Both the position numbers and the translations under genes were made by a program. From positions 62,001 to 126,000 of the forward strand of contig LQGW01000031.1 of assembly GCA_002838815.1 (NCBI GenBank): DNA of 64,000 bases, written 5' to 3'. Under the pieces are notes generated by a model. It did not search any database. It was given only the letters and a program-made list of their open reading frames with translations, and was not told where the DNA came from. Source of the DNA: Clostridiaceae bacterium JG1575. Its GTDB lineage: Bacteria > Bacillota > Clostridia > Clostridiales > Clostridiaceae. Below are positions 9,939 through 19,080 of this stretch, one piece after another (position 1 is the first letter of the stretch; every line of letters begins with the position of its first letter).

Positions 9939-11549
9939 ATGATGGTGAATTTCAACATGTTGTTGTGGCTTTTAGGGGGAATGGGCCTCTTCCTTTATGG
10001 GATGAAGCTCATGGGCGATGGCTTGGAGTCTGCGGCTGGATCTCGGCTGAAATTTATCGTCGAGAAGGTGACGGCCAATCCATTGACCGCTGTTTTAGTA
10101 GGGGCCACGGTGACCGCGGTCATCCAGTCGAGTTCGGCAACCACCGTCATGGTGGTGGGCTTTGTCAACTCCGGCATTATGAACCTCACTCAAGCCACCG
10201 GCATCATTATGGGCGCCAACATCGGAACCACCGCCACGGCGTTTTTAGTGTCTCTTAAAATCGATACCATCATCCCACTGTTTCTCATCTTCGGCTCGGC
10301 CCTTTTGCTTTTCTCAAAGTCTCGCCGCCGCCGTGACGTAGCGATGATCCTTCTGGGCTTTGGCCTTTTGATGTACGGGATGGAGACCATGAAAACAGCC
10401 ATGGATCCTTTGGCCTCCTCTAATTCCTTCCGAGAATTTATCGCCACCATGCACAGCCATTGGTATTTGGACGTCCTCATCGGAATGGGCATGACCTTAA
10501 TCCTTCAGTCCAGCTCGGCCACCACCGGAATTTTAATCGCCCTCACCGCAACGGGCACCATTACGCTGTCCATCGCCTTTCCGTTTATTTTGGGCGCCAA
10601 CGTCGGGACCTGCATCACGGCCCTTTTATCGTCCATCACCGCCAATAAGACGGCAAGACGGGCTGCGGTGATTCACTTACTGTTCAACCTTTTGGGCGTA
10701 TTGATTATTTTGCCCTTCTCAGGACTGATCCTGGGCTTCGTGCCCAATTTGGCGCCAAACAACATGGCCCTGCAAATTGCATTTGTGCATCTGATCTTCA
10801 ACATCATCAACACCATGGTGTTGCTGCCCTTCTCCAACATCTTGATCCGCTTGTCGGGAGTGATCGTCGGTCAGGACCTTCATCCCAAAACTGTGGTCTT
10901 GGATCGCCGCCTTTTGCAAACCCCATCCATTGCTGAAGGCCAGGTCATTTTGGAGACCAGCAACATGGCCGAACTGGCTAAGAAAAATGTGGCCATGGCG
11001 GTGGAAGCCTTCGTCAACAACGATTTGACCAACATGGAGTTGATTTACGAAAATGAAGCTCGCATCAATGAATTAGCAGAGATCATCACCCGCTTCCTGG
11101 TGGATCTGTCCGGCTCGGACATCGATATTAAGGAATTCAATCAGATCGGCCACACCTACCACGTGATCAACGATATCGAGCGCATGGGGGATCATGCGGA
11201 AAACATCATTGAACTCGCGGAAGAGCGCAACACCAAGGGGGTGCTGATCTCCCCCGACGCTAAGGGCGAACTGGGCCTGATGTACACTCAAGTGATGGCC
11301 GCAATGGAAACGGCCATTGCCGCCTACCGGGAAAACAACCCCGAAAAAGCCCTGGCCATCCCTGAGATTGAACGAAACATCGACGATCTGCAGCGAGAAT
11401 ACCGCGATACCCATATTCAGCGCCTGAACGCTGGAAAGTGCACCCCTTTGGCTGGCATCATGTACCTAGACCTTTTGTCCAACCTGGAACGAATCGGGGA
11501 TCATTCCTTAAACATTGCAGAAACCATCACCGAAATTCCCCGCACGTAA
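9939..11549 (+). CDS. Na/phosphate cotransporter with PhoU-like C-terminal domain
   Basis: About 536 residues. The N-terminal 310 residues form a NptA/PNaS-type membrane domain with the inverted-repeat signature seen twice, VIQSSSATTVMVVG and ILQSSSATTGILIA, and GANIGTT / GANVGTC after each. The C-terminal 200 residues are helical with the PhoU features ERMGDHAENI and ERIGDHSLNI. The protein should move phosphate with sodium across the membrane; the PhoU part may tune activity. Candidate starts are GTG 9936, ATG 9939, ATG 9942 and GTG 9945 behind AAAGGGTGA; I cannot choose firmly. A terminator follows directly. Confidence 0.92.
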   Translation: MMVNFNMLLWLLGGMGLFLYGMKLMGDGLESAAGSRLKFIVEKVTANPLTAVLVGATVTAVIQSSSATTVMVVGFVNSGIMNLTQATGIIMGANIGTTATAFLVSLKIDTIIPLFLIFGSALLLFSKSRRRRDVAMILLGFGLLMYGMETMKTAMDPLASSNSFREFIATMHSHWYLDVLIGMGMTLILQSSSATTGILIALTATGTITLSIAFPFILGANVGTCITALLSSITANKTARRAAVIHLLFNLLGVLIILPFSGLILGFVPNLAPNNMALQIAFVHLIFNIINTMVLLPFSNILIRLSGVIVGQDLHPKTVVLDRRLLQTPSIAEGQVILETSNMAELAKKNVAMAVEAFVNNDLTNMELIYENEARINELAEIITRFLVDLSGSDIDIKEFNQIGHTYHVINDIERMGDHAENIIELAEERNTKGVLISPDAKGELGLMYTQVMAAMETAIAAYRENNPEKALAIPEIERNIDDLQREYRDTHIQRLNAGKCTPLAGIMYLDLLSNLERIGDHSLNIAETITEIPRT

Positions 11550-11584
11550 TCCTCATTTTTTACTGTGTTTCTTTACATTCTTCC

Positions 11585-11608
11585 ACGGAGCCATGGGCTC
11601 CGTTTTTT
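11585..11608 (+). terminator. Terminator of the Na/Pi cotransporter gene
   Basis: Eight-bp stem ACGGAGCC/GGCTCCGT with an ATG loop, followed by six T. Confidence 0.88.
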
Positions 11609-11760
11609 ATCCAATTTTAATGGGCCTCCTCTACCCTTAGAAAAGGCGCTGAAGCGTTCTCCAGGCCCCCTACGCCCTTCGAACATTGACTTCCCTTTGT
11701 CCTTTTTCGCTAAACATTTCGTGATATCCTAGGGCACCAATGCCCTTCAAGGAGGATTCA

Positions 11761-12342
11761 ATGTCCCTCAATACCAAACACGCCCTGGAAGAGGCGTTAA
11801 AAAAGCTTCTTTATCATAAGCCCATCGATAAAATAACCATTCAAGAGCTCACCGAAGCCTGCGGCATCAACCGCATGACCTTTTATTACCATTTCAAAGA
11901 CATCTATGATCTGGTGGAATGGTGTGCCGTAGAGGATGCCCGGGCGGCTTTGGAGCAAGAAATCACCTACGATACCTGGCAACAGGGGTTTTTGTTGATT
12001 TTCGACGCAGTGCGCACCAACAAACCTTTCATCATGAACGTCTACCATTCCGTGAGCCGAGAGCAGGTGGAGATCTATCTTTATAAACTCACGGGCCAGC
12101 TCGTGGAAAACGTCGTGGACGAGCGAGCGTGGGGCCTGAACGTTTCCCCCAACGACAAGCAATTTTTGGTGGATTTTTATAAGTTTGCCCTGGTGGGTCT
12201 GGTGCTGGACTGGATTCGTAAGGACATGAAGGAAGACCCCAAGGACATCGTGGACCGACTGGAGCGAGTCGTGCGGGGAAACCTCGCCCAAGCCTTGGAA
12301 AACCTGGCCAGCTCCCCTGCCTTCCCAACATCGACGCCTTAG
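11761..12342 (+). CDS. TetR/AcrR family regulator (DhaS-like type)
   Basis: A 193-residue DNA-binding protein. The helix-turn-helix spans about residues 20-50 with ITIQELTEACGINRMTFYYHF, typical of TetR proteins; the C-terminal ligand domain resembles the short DhaS-type regulators. I start at ATG 11761, which follows CAAGGAGGATTCA; a frame extension to 11740 lacks a ribosome site. Its own target is not visible: it is a single gene between two terminators. A TTGACT hexamer lies about 75 bases upstream but without a convincing -10 box. Confidence 0.87.
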   Translation: MSLNTKHALEEALKKLLYHKPIDKITIQELTEACGINRMTFYYHFKDIYDLVEWCAVEDARAALEQEITYDTWQQGFLLIFDAVRTNKPFIMNVYHSVSREQVEIYLYKLTGQLVENVVDERAWGLNVSPNDKQFLVDFYKFALVGLVLDWIRKDMKEDPKDIVDRLERVVRGNLAQALENLASSPAFPTSTP

Positions 12343-12366
12343 GGCCTAAGCGCGCTCTAACCTTAT

Positions 12367-12420
12367 AAAGACTCAGGGAGAATCTGACGCAAAGGCGCAG
12401 ATTCTCCCTGAGTCTTTTTT
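12367..12420 (+). terminator. Strong terminator after the TetR gene
   Basis: A perfect 20-bp stem (12367-12386 with 12398-12417) and an 11-base loop, ending in six T. The remaining bases to 12552 hold no gene that I can support. Confidence 0.93.
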
Positions 12421-12552
12421 ACATTTTTACATTTGACCTAAGCCCCTCACGAAGCCCCAAAAGACCCTCCACATCTTTGAAATCCGGCAAAGGGCGCTAC
12501 GAGCACCCTTGCATGCATAACCGCCTTGGCCGAGCAACCGCTTTTCAACGCC

Positions 12553-12750
12553 TTACGAATGGGGGTATTGAGGCCCAGGGTTTTTTGTCCCTCGGGGGGC
12601 CGCATAATGAGCCAGCAATTTGATCCTCCAGCGGTCCGCCGGTCTCATGAATGAGGGCCCAAAGGGTCCATAGGCGCGATAAATGTCTTCGTGAGGGTCT
12701 TTAAACCAGTCCAAGGGCTCTTTTTGACTTTTTGGAATCCCCCGGGTCAA
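12553..12750 (-). CDS. Possible small protein downstream of the MFS gene
   Basis: A 65-codon frame starting with TTG at 12750, only 21 bases after the stop of the MFS gene. The ribosome site GGGGGGAGGACC precedes the TTG at correct spacing, but part of it lies in a short hairpin (CCCCCCAAGGGGGG). The product is aromatic-rich and soluble-looking (EPLDWFKDPHEDIYRAYGPF, then RPADRWRIKLLAHY). I do not recognise it. It may be a real co-transcribed small gene or chance. Confidence 0.3.
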   Translation of the reverse strand: MTRGIPKSQKEPLDWFKDPHEDIYRAYGPFGPSFMRPADRWRIKLLAHYAAPRGTKNPGPQYPHS

Positions 12751-12771
12751 AGGTCCTCCCCCCTTGGGGGG

Positions 12772-14037
12772 TTATTTTGGGGGGGCGATTGATTCGCTTT
12801 GAGGATTGCCCAATCCATGGGTCACCTGAATAAAGCACCCCAGCGCAAGGGCAAAGGCGATGGGGGCATATAAAAACAAAGAACCAAAGGTTCCCGAGAG
12901 GTCTCGAATCAAGCCAAAGAGAATGGGGCTTGCAATGGAGGCGGAAAAGGAAAAGAAATAATAGTAGCCGGTGAAGGTTCCAAGTTCCGAAGGCCCCGCA
13001 AGCTCCAGTACCATAGGAAGGGAGTTGATGTTGATGAGGGCCCAGAAAAGCCCCCCCAAAAGCAGCAGGATGCGTATGGCCAGGAGGTTTTCAATAAATA
13101 GAATGGGTAAAAACACCAAAACCAGCCCCAACAGCCCCAGGATGATGGTCTTACGCCGACCGATCCTCTGCGCCAAAAATCCGGAAGGCACGGCAAAGAG
13201 CACAAAGGAAACTGAGAAGAATGCCAAAAGCATGGCCGCTTGACCATCGCTCATGCCCAACCGATTTGTGGCATAGCTGGTAAAGAAGGTTTCCACAGCG
13301 TTGTAGGCGCAAAACCAAAAGAAAATTGCCAAGAGCAAAAACAAGAGGCTTTTGCGTTCATTTTTGGGCAGCTTTTGAAAGGACTCCAACCCGAAGCGGC
13401 CACCGGCCATTGACTGCTCGCCTTCGAGAAGTTCAATGCGCCAAGGCCCCAAGGCAGGTTCCCGGACTCGCAAAAACAACACCCCCACAGCGAGAATCAT
13501 TACCGCTGCGCCCATGAGAAAAGTGGCCCCTCGGCCATAAGCATGGGCGATCTTCCCGCCCACTAAAAATGCGACGATGGACGCAATGCCCCCCATTAAA
13601 TTGATGATGCCGTTGGCCTTACTGCGTAAAGGATCCGGCGTTAAGTCGGGCATCAAAGCGATCATGGGCGAGCGCCAGATTGACATGATCAGGTTAAAGG
13701 TAATGATCAGGAGCATCAAGCTCCAAAGATGACCCATGCGTGGGATGAATACGAAGAGAATGCCGCAAATCGGGGCCCCCAGGATAATGTAGGGCATGCG
13801 CTTTCCTATGGGCGTTCTCGTGCGGTCGCTGATGGCGCCAAAGAGCGGCTGAAAAATGACGCCGAAGACGTTGTCGATGGTCATAATCAGTCCCACTGCC
13901 GTGGTGGATTTAATAAAATCCTGCAAAATCAGCGGTACAAAGCTGTTGTAGATGCTCCACAATAAGGAGCTTGCAAAAAAGCCCAGGCCAATGAATAACG
14001 TGGCCCCCACCTGAAGTTTCTCCTTGCGTTCCAACGC
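12772..14037 (-). CDS. MFS transporter, sugar-porter like (GPH/SLC45-like)
   Basis: A 12-helix major facilitator. The loop 2-3 motif reads GAISDRTRTPIGKRMPYIILG, a form seen in sucrose/glycoside porters of the GPH/SLC45 kind, and a large cytoplasmic loop follows helix 6. The frame extends to 14292, but the first 85 codons are polar and unlike transporters. A TTG at 14037 stands 8 bases after AAGGGAGGAG and starts the product just ahead of helix 1 (MERKEKLQVGATLFIG), so I prefer it (421 residues); ATG 14094 behind AAGGAG is the alternative. It follows the PfkB kinase gene, so a nucleoside or glycoside substrate is plausible. Confidence 0.85.
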   Translation of the reverse strand, partial: ALERKEKLQVGATLFIGLGFFASSLLWSIYNSFVPLILQDFIKSTTAVGLIMTIDNVFGVIFQPLFGAISDRTRTPIGKRMPYIILGAPICGILFVFIPRMGHLWSLMLLIITFNLIMSIWRSPMIALMPDLTPDPLRSKANGIINLMGGIASIVAFLVGGKIAHAYGRGATFLMGAAVMILAVGVLFLRVREPALGPWRIELLEGEQSMAGGRFGLESFQKLPKNERKSLLFLLLAIFFWFCAYNAVETFFTSYATNRLGMSDGQAAMLLAFFSVSFVLFAVPSGFLAQRIGRRKTIILGLLGLVLVFLPILFIENLLAIRILLLLGGLFWALININSLPMVLELAGPSELGTFTGYYYFFSFSASIASPILFGLIRDLSGTFGSLFLYAPIAFALALGCFIQVTHGLGNPQSESIAPPK

Positions 14038-14331
14038 GCCATCTCCTCCCTTTCCCCGCCCCATTGACGGTCTACCATTTTCTTCTTCCATCATACTGGG
14101 AGACGCTCCTTTTTGCACCCATCCCCCAAAGCACGTCGACATTCCCGTTGGGTCAAATCCAAAAAAACAGTTGCGGCGCCCTGGAGCAAAGGTCACTCCT
14201 ATTGGATCTTTGGACGGGACTCTCCCTTGGGAGTCCCCTGACGCAACCGCACGCCATGCCTCGTTTTTGCCTCTCCTTTTCCCTAAGGGCACCGATGTGC
14301 GAGGGCCGGCGCAGTATTTTTGCCAAGCCCT

Positions 14332-15237
14332 CTACCGCCTCCTTTGTTCTGTAAAAAATGCGTCCACTTCTGCCGCTCTTGGAATGGATCTTGCGGCGCC
14401 TGGCCGCATCACCGCCAACGCAGCGGCGTGAGCGCTTTGCTTTAGCGCCTCAGGCACGCAATCCCCTCGAGACACCGCCGCCAGAAAATACCCGGTGAAG
14501 GTATCGCCAGCCCCCGTCGTATCCACCGCTTGCACCGAAACCGCCCCTTGGGATAAGCGCTCCTTTTGATGAGCGTACAAGGCGCCCCGCTCACCTAAGG
14601 TCAAAACGATGTGTCCGTTGGGACAGCGCCCCGCCAAGGCTTCCAGGATCTCCTGAGGCTCTTGTTTTTTTGTCAGATGCGCTCCCTCTGCTTCATTGAG
14701 GATCAAATAGGCCAATCGCTCCAAGGGAAGGGCTTCAAGGGAAGAGGTCACGGGCGAGGGATTGAGGCAAACCCTTAAGCCGCGGCGAAAGCCTTCTTCT
14801 AAAAGCTCCTCCAGATCGTTGAGTTCATTTTGCAGCACAAGAAAATCTCCCGGCCTCCCTTGGGCCAACGCCCGTTGCCGATGCGCTTTGGAAATGGCGT
14901 GATTGGCCCCCGGATATAAAAGGATGCTGTTTTGACCGCTGGCATCGAGTTGGATGATGGCGTGTCCCGTAAGCGTGCCCGGGATCTTCTCCACGCCCTT
15001 TGTCTCAATTCCCTCGGAAGCCAAAAACGCCAACACGCTCTCGTCCTCCTCCTCTCCCAGAGCGCCGGCCAAGGAGACTTTAGCGCCGGCTCGGGCCAAA
15101 GCAATGGCCTGATTGAGTCCCTTTCCCCCCAAAAAGACTTGCCGGCGCGACGACAAGATCGTTTCCCCCGGCAGCACCATGTGGTCCACCGCATAGACGT
15201 AATCATGATTGATGGATCCAAAACACCATATTCTCAT
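14332..15237 (-). CDS. PfkB family sugar kinase (ribokinase-like)
   Basis: ATP-dependent kinase of 301 residues. Signature 1 is at about residue 35-45 (FLGGKGLNQAIALARAGAKV) and signature 2 with the catalytic Asp at DTTGAGDTFTGYFLAA; NPSPV and LNEAE are also typical of ribokinases. The substrate may be ribose, deoxyribose or another furanose; the neighbours (MFS porter, PTS, Rpe-like epimerase) do not fix it. Start ATG 15237 follows GAGGAGGG; an upstream in-frame extension to 15399 has no ribosome site. About 240 bases without a gene follow before the MFS gene. Confidence 0.88.
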   Translation of the reverse strand: MRIWCFGSINHDYVYAVDHMVLPGETILSSRRQVFLGGKGLNQAIALARAGAKVSLAGALGEEEDESVLAFLASEGIETKGVEKIPGTLTGHAIIQLDASGQNSILLYPGANHAISKAHRQRALAQGRPGDFLVLQNELNDLEELLEEGFRRGLRVCLNPSPVTSSLEALPLERLAYLILNEAEGAHLTKKQEPQEILEALAGRCPNGHIVLTLGERGALYAHQKERLSQGAVSVQAVDTTGAGDTFTGYFLAAVSRGDCVPEALKQSAHAAALAVMRPGAARSIPRAAEVDAFFTEQRRR

Positions 15238-15425
15238 CGAAACCCTCCTCGACCGAACCGAATCCGTAGTATTCCCGCTGCCCTTGGCATGGGTCCCTCT
15301 CATCATACCAAACCCCCTGCTCCTAGTTTGCTGTCCCAAGCCTTTTCCAGCCCCTAAATTTTCGGCGTGACAGTGCCAACAAGTTTTTTTATTAAACACT
15401 CCTGTGTTTCAAAAGGTATCTCGAC

Positions 15426-15477
15426 CAAAAAACAGCCCCGGATAGAAGCTAGATGCCTCCTTCGGAACTGTTTTTTT
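15426..15477. terminator. Likely bidirectional terminator after the PTS gene
   Basis: Arms 15432-15440 and 15463-15470 pair with some G-U pairs around a 22-base loop; six T follow on the minus strand and seven T on the plus strand. It lies just beyond the PTS stop codon. Confidence 0.5.
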
Positions 15478-15495
15478 GCTGGCCGATGCCATGCA

Positions 15496-17112
15496 TTATC
15501 TCTCCAATAGGTCGTTGATGCGGCTGAGGATTCCACCCACTCGAACGCCATAAATGATCTGTATGGCCGAATGATGACGAACTACACCTAACGCTTCCAA
15601 ATGCTTCATCCAAAGCTCATCGGAAGCGACTTTAGCTTCCTCCTTCACCCCCACCCGCAGGCGAGTGGCGCAAGAGGTGATGGATTCTATATTATCTTTG
15701 CCTCCTAAGGCTTCGATGATGCGCTCTTCCAAAGAGTCTCCCGTGTTCTGAGCCAGCAAAACGCCCCCGGTCTCTTTTTGCGCCTTTTGTTCGTGATACT
15801 CTTTTTTACTTGTTAGCTTCACAGGATCCTCAAGTTCCCCGCGACCCGGAGTTTTCAGGTTGAACTTCAATATGGCAATCTTGAAGAGGAAATAGTAAAT
15901 CGCAAAAGTTAAGGGCAACAACCACAATAAATGTAGGGCATGGACCTTATGCATCTGGAAAAGATTGGGAATCATGAAAAAGAGCGCATGACCATTGATG
16001 GAGATCTGGGCCATCTCCGTAGCCACATAGCAAAGGCCAGCTAAAGGAGCATACAATAGAAAGTACAGGGCTGGGGCCACAAATAAAAAGGTATATTCGA
16101 TGGGCTCTGAGATTCCAACCAACGCTAAGGTGAGCACCGCAGGAATTAAGATTGAGGCCACTTTTTTACGGTTTTCGGGTTTTGCAGTATGCCAAATTGC
16201 CAAGGCAGCGCCCGGAAGCCCCGCCAACTGAAAGAGCAGTCGGCCTGAGGTAAAGTTTCGCACCAAGTATCCTGTAGCGCCTGCAGACGCTGCCTGGCCA
16301 TTCATAATGTTGCGCACGCCTTCATAAAGCGTTCCATCAATCCACATGGATCCCCCCACATTGGAATATTCTATGGGGAAAGCAATCAAGTGATGGATGC
16401 CAAAAGGCAGCAGCAACTTATCCAAGGTCCCAAAAACAAAAGTACCCAAAAGGCCCGAGCGCCCAATGAAATGGGCAATGCCTTGAATACCTTGACCTAT
16501 GAGAGGCCAGATATAGTAAAGGGCGACGCCAACGGGTAAGGAGAATAGCGTGATTAAGATGACCACAAAACGCGTACCGCCAAAGAAGGCAAACATAGCA
16601 GGCAGCTCTTGATCCACCCACTTATTGTGGATAATGGATGCGATGAGCCCCGAAATGATCCCCGAAAAAATACCCATGTTATAGCCAAAAATACCTTGGG
16701 CATGTCCCCAAAGGGCATTGAAGTTTGCCGCGCGGGCCGCATCCCAACCATTGGCAGTCAACACGTCCACCGCCGTGGTTTTCTCCGTCCAGCCCTGAAC
16801 GCCTGCATAGGTTTGAATCACCGTCAATACGCAAAAATAGAAGACAAGGCCTGAGAATGCCCCCCACCCTTTTTCTTTTTTGGCCAAGGCAAAGGAAAGA
16901 CCCCCGGCAAACCAAACGGGGAGGTTATTCATAAACATGAAGCCTAAGCTGGAAATCAAGCGAAAAAACGTGTGAAAAAGGGTTCCCCTGGGCAAGATAT
17001 AATTGGTAAAAGCACTGCCGATCCCGACATAAAATCCCACCAAAACAAAGAGAATGATGGGCACCATCATGGCGCCGGCAAAGGTCTGAAGTCGTTCCTG
17101 ATACTTTTTCAT
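15496..17112 (-). CDS. PTS EIICB permease, glucose/alpha-glucoside family
   Basis: Membrane sugar phosphotransferase of 538 residues that imports and phosphorylates a sugar or glycoside. The first 420 residues are a Glc-family EIIC domain with about ten hydrophobic segments, including FGIHHLIAFPIEYSNVGG and ISEPIEYTFLFVAPALYF (the conserved sugar-site GISEPIEY). The last 75 residues are EIIB with the phospho-cysteine in ITSCATRLRVGV. No EIIA is attached or nearby, so a general EIIA-Glc must serve it. ATG 17112 follows GGGAGGG. It is 98 bases after the fusion hydrolase gene on the same strand. Family resemblance suggests glucose, glucosamine or an alpha-glucoside; I cannot name the substrate. 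Confidence 0.9.
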   Translation of the reverse strand: MKKYQERLQTFAGAMMVPIILFVLVGFYVGIGSAFTNYILPRGTLFHTFFRLISSLGFMFMNNLPVWFAGGLSFALAKKEKGWGAFSGLVFYFCVLTVIQTYAGVQGWTEKTTAVDVLTANGWDAARAANFNALWGHAQGIFGYNMGIFSGIISGLIASIIHNKWVDQELPAMFAFFGGTRFVVILITLFSLPVGVALYYIWPLIGQGIQGIAHFIGRSGLLGTFVFGTLDKLLLPFGIHHLIAFPIEYSNVGGSMWIDGTLYEGVRNIMNGQAASAGATGYLVRNFTSGRLLFQLAGLPGAALAIWHTAKPENRKKVASILIPAVLTLALVGISEPIEYTFLFVAPALYFLLYAPLAGLCYVATEMAQISINGHALFFMIPNLFQMHKVHALHLLWLLPLTFAIYYFLFKIAILKFNLKTPGRGELEDPVKLTSKKEYHEQKAQKETGGVLLAQNTGDSLEERIIEALGGKDNIESITSCATRLRVGVKEEAKVASDELWMKHLEALGVVRHHSAIQIIYGVRVGGILSRINDLLER

Positions 17113-17210
17113 AAGGGGTCCCTCCCGAGTTATTTTCCCCATTCTATCACAACGGTTACACTTGTCATTCACTCCATTCCGCAGGGATTATGGCACATCG
17201 ATCTGGCAAT

Positions 17211-18992
17211 TTATAGGTTTATGGGATCGGTGAGTTTCTCCAACGCCAAAGACCAAATGGCCATTGCTCGAGCAAGGGAAGAAATGCTTTGGCACTCGTT
17301 TGCTAAATGGGATCGGGGCACTTCTTTTGGAAAGGTCGGTCCAAACGCTACCCCGTGGGTCAACGCTCGGGCGTACGAAGCGCCCCCCTTGCAAAGAAGC
17401 TTTGCCGGCTCATGGGTTACGGCTTCATACGCTTCTTTGAGACAGCGAATCAATGGGTCATTTTCCGGGACATACAAAAGCGCTCGCTCTTTATGAGTCG
17501 TCCAAATCCCTCGCCAAGGAGCCAGCGCTTTTTCAATGATGGAGCACACCTTCACTTGGTCCAATGGATGTCCGAATCGAACGTCCAAGCCCACTGTGAG
17601 ATGTCCCTTCTCATACCAAATCTTAGTCAGCGCTGCCGTGTGCTGGGAGGCCACGGAATCCTTTGTCGCGCCAAAGAGCCTCTCAAGGGTTACGATGCAC
17701 TCCCCCACCTCTTGAAGAATCCGTTGACCTTCTGCTTTTAAGGTAGTCCCAAGGGCTCCATCCCGCCTTCTTTGGTCCAAAACCTGCCACGCGCTCTCCC
17801 CCCGCTCGGGATGACGAGAGAGCGCCCGCGTTCCCTTAAAGATCTCTTCTTGGCTCTCGCCTGTTGTCGCGTCGAAGCTTCGCAGCGTTAATTCTTCCAA
17901 AATGAAACCTTCCCGTCCCGCACCCTCTAGCCGGATGTCTTCTGAGAACCAGGGAAAGAAAAAATCCGCCTGCCCCTCGATCATTCCCTTTTCCTCTTGA
18001 ACAATGGGAAAATCCCCATCTGGCGAGAATCCCCAGCGTGGCTGAGGATTCTCCTTAAAGTACGCCGTGATGCCCTCCCAGCTCGTTTCCTCTGCACCAC
18101 CCACGATCAAGCGCACAGGCAATGCGCCTAAACGCTTTTCCCGCTTTAAGTACGCGAGGGTATGGAGAATGGCCAACAGTGGCCCCTTATTGTCATTGAC
18201 GCCTCGTCCGTAAAAAAAGCCATCTCGCCGATCTAGGAGATAAGGATCGCTCATCCAAAGGGCACGCTCGATTTCTTCCACCGTATCAATGTGGCAAAGC
18301 ACCCCTACATAGTCCTCCCCAGGCCCCGTGGAGATTTCTAAAACCTGATGGGCGACACTTCGAGTTGAAAAACCTAGGGCTTGGGACCGCTGCGACAAAT
18401 AGGCGAACGCTTGGGCGATGCCCTGCCCAAAGGGCGCCTCTGAAGTTTTGCTGGATTCATCCCGATGAGATGGAATGGCGATCAGCACCTGTAGATCCTC
18501 AGCCACCTCCAAAAGAAGCGGAATCATTTCTTCGATGCGCTCTTCCATCGACGATCCTTGGTTGATATCGCGAGCCGTTTTTGCCGCTTGCAGACAGGCA
18601 AGGGCCAGTTCATGATCTTCCTGTGGACTTCGCCCCGTAATGGAAATAGCTCCCAAAAGACCACCTTTTGGTTGAAATATAGGCACTCCCCCCGCCACTA
18701 AGGTCATCTCCCGCTGAGAACACCCATAGCGAGTTTCTAAAAGAGACCCATCCTGTTGAAGCTTCTCGCCAAGCGCTTGGGTGCTGAGTCCGAAATATAA
18801 AACGGTCCGACGTTTTCGAAGGAGCCAGTCTTCTTTGTCCTGTCCCAATTCATCCGGGAGATACCTTAGGGCACAGCGCCCGTTCAAAAAAAGATCCACA
18901 CCTACATCCGGAGCCTCCCGCTGAAGAAACGCCCAGATGTTTCGGACCTGTTCCGCTGCGAAGGATTCGCCAGCGATTTTTTGCTTTGCCAT
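17211..18992 (-). CDS. Fusion protein: HbpS/UPF0303-like domain plus M20 (PepV/Sapep-like) hydrolase
   Basis: Two domains in 593 residues. Residues about 1-145 resemble the HbpS/GlcG-like UPF0303 family (VDLFLNGRCALRYL, LLRKRRTVLYFG, VAGGVPIF, GGLLGAISITG). Residues about 150-593 are an M20 dipeptidase of the PepV/Sapep type, with metal ligands at H234 and D236 (LCHIDTV), D267 (GRGVNDNKGP), E301-E302 (GGAEETSWEG), D325 (SPDGDFP) and a late His in VPRSHLANE. The hydrolase part therefore looks active on an amide. The gene lies between the Rpe-like and PTS genes on the same strand. I know of no such fusion as a standard architecture. ATG 18992 follows TAGGAGGC. Confidence 0.85.
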   Translation of the reverse strand: MAKQKIAGESFAAEQVRNIWAFLQREAPDVGVDLFLNGRCALRYLPDELGQDKEDWLLRKRRTVLYFGLSTQALGEKLQQDGSLLETRYGCSQREMTLVAGGVPIFQPKGGLLGAISITGRSPQEDHELALACLQAAKTARDINQGSSMEERIEEMIPLLLEVAEDLQVLIAIPSHRDESSKTSEAPFGQGIAQAFAYLSQRSQALGFSTRSVAHQVLEISTGPGEDYVGVLCHIDTVEEIERALWMSDPYLLDRRDGFFYGRGVNDNKGPLLAILHTLAYLKREKRLGALPVRLIVGGAEETSWEGITAYFKENPQPRWGFSPDGDFPIVQEEKGMIEGQADFFFPWFSEDIRLEGAGREGFILEELTLRSFDATTGESQEEIFKGTRALSRHPERGESAWQVLDQRRRDGALGTTLKAEGQRILQEVGECIVTLERLFGATKDSVASQHTAALTKIWYEKGHLTVGLDVRFGHPLDQVKVCSIIEKALAPWRGIWTTHKERALLYVPENDPLIRCLKEAYEAVTHEPAKLLCKGGASYARALTHGVAFGPTFPKEVPRSHLANECQSISSLARAMAIWSLALEKLTDPINL

Positions 18993-19080
18993 GACTTTCT
19001 GCCTCCTAAATCATATATCGTCTTTTTTCATTGAATGCCAAAAGGATCCCTAGCACGCTAGAGATCCTTTGTTAGCTCGT

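Noticed and set aside
14037-14292. Extended N-terminus of the MFS transporter
   Set aside because: The extra 85 codons are polar and Gly/Pro-rich, do not resemble transporters, and the TTG at 14037 has the best ribosome site.
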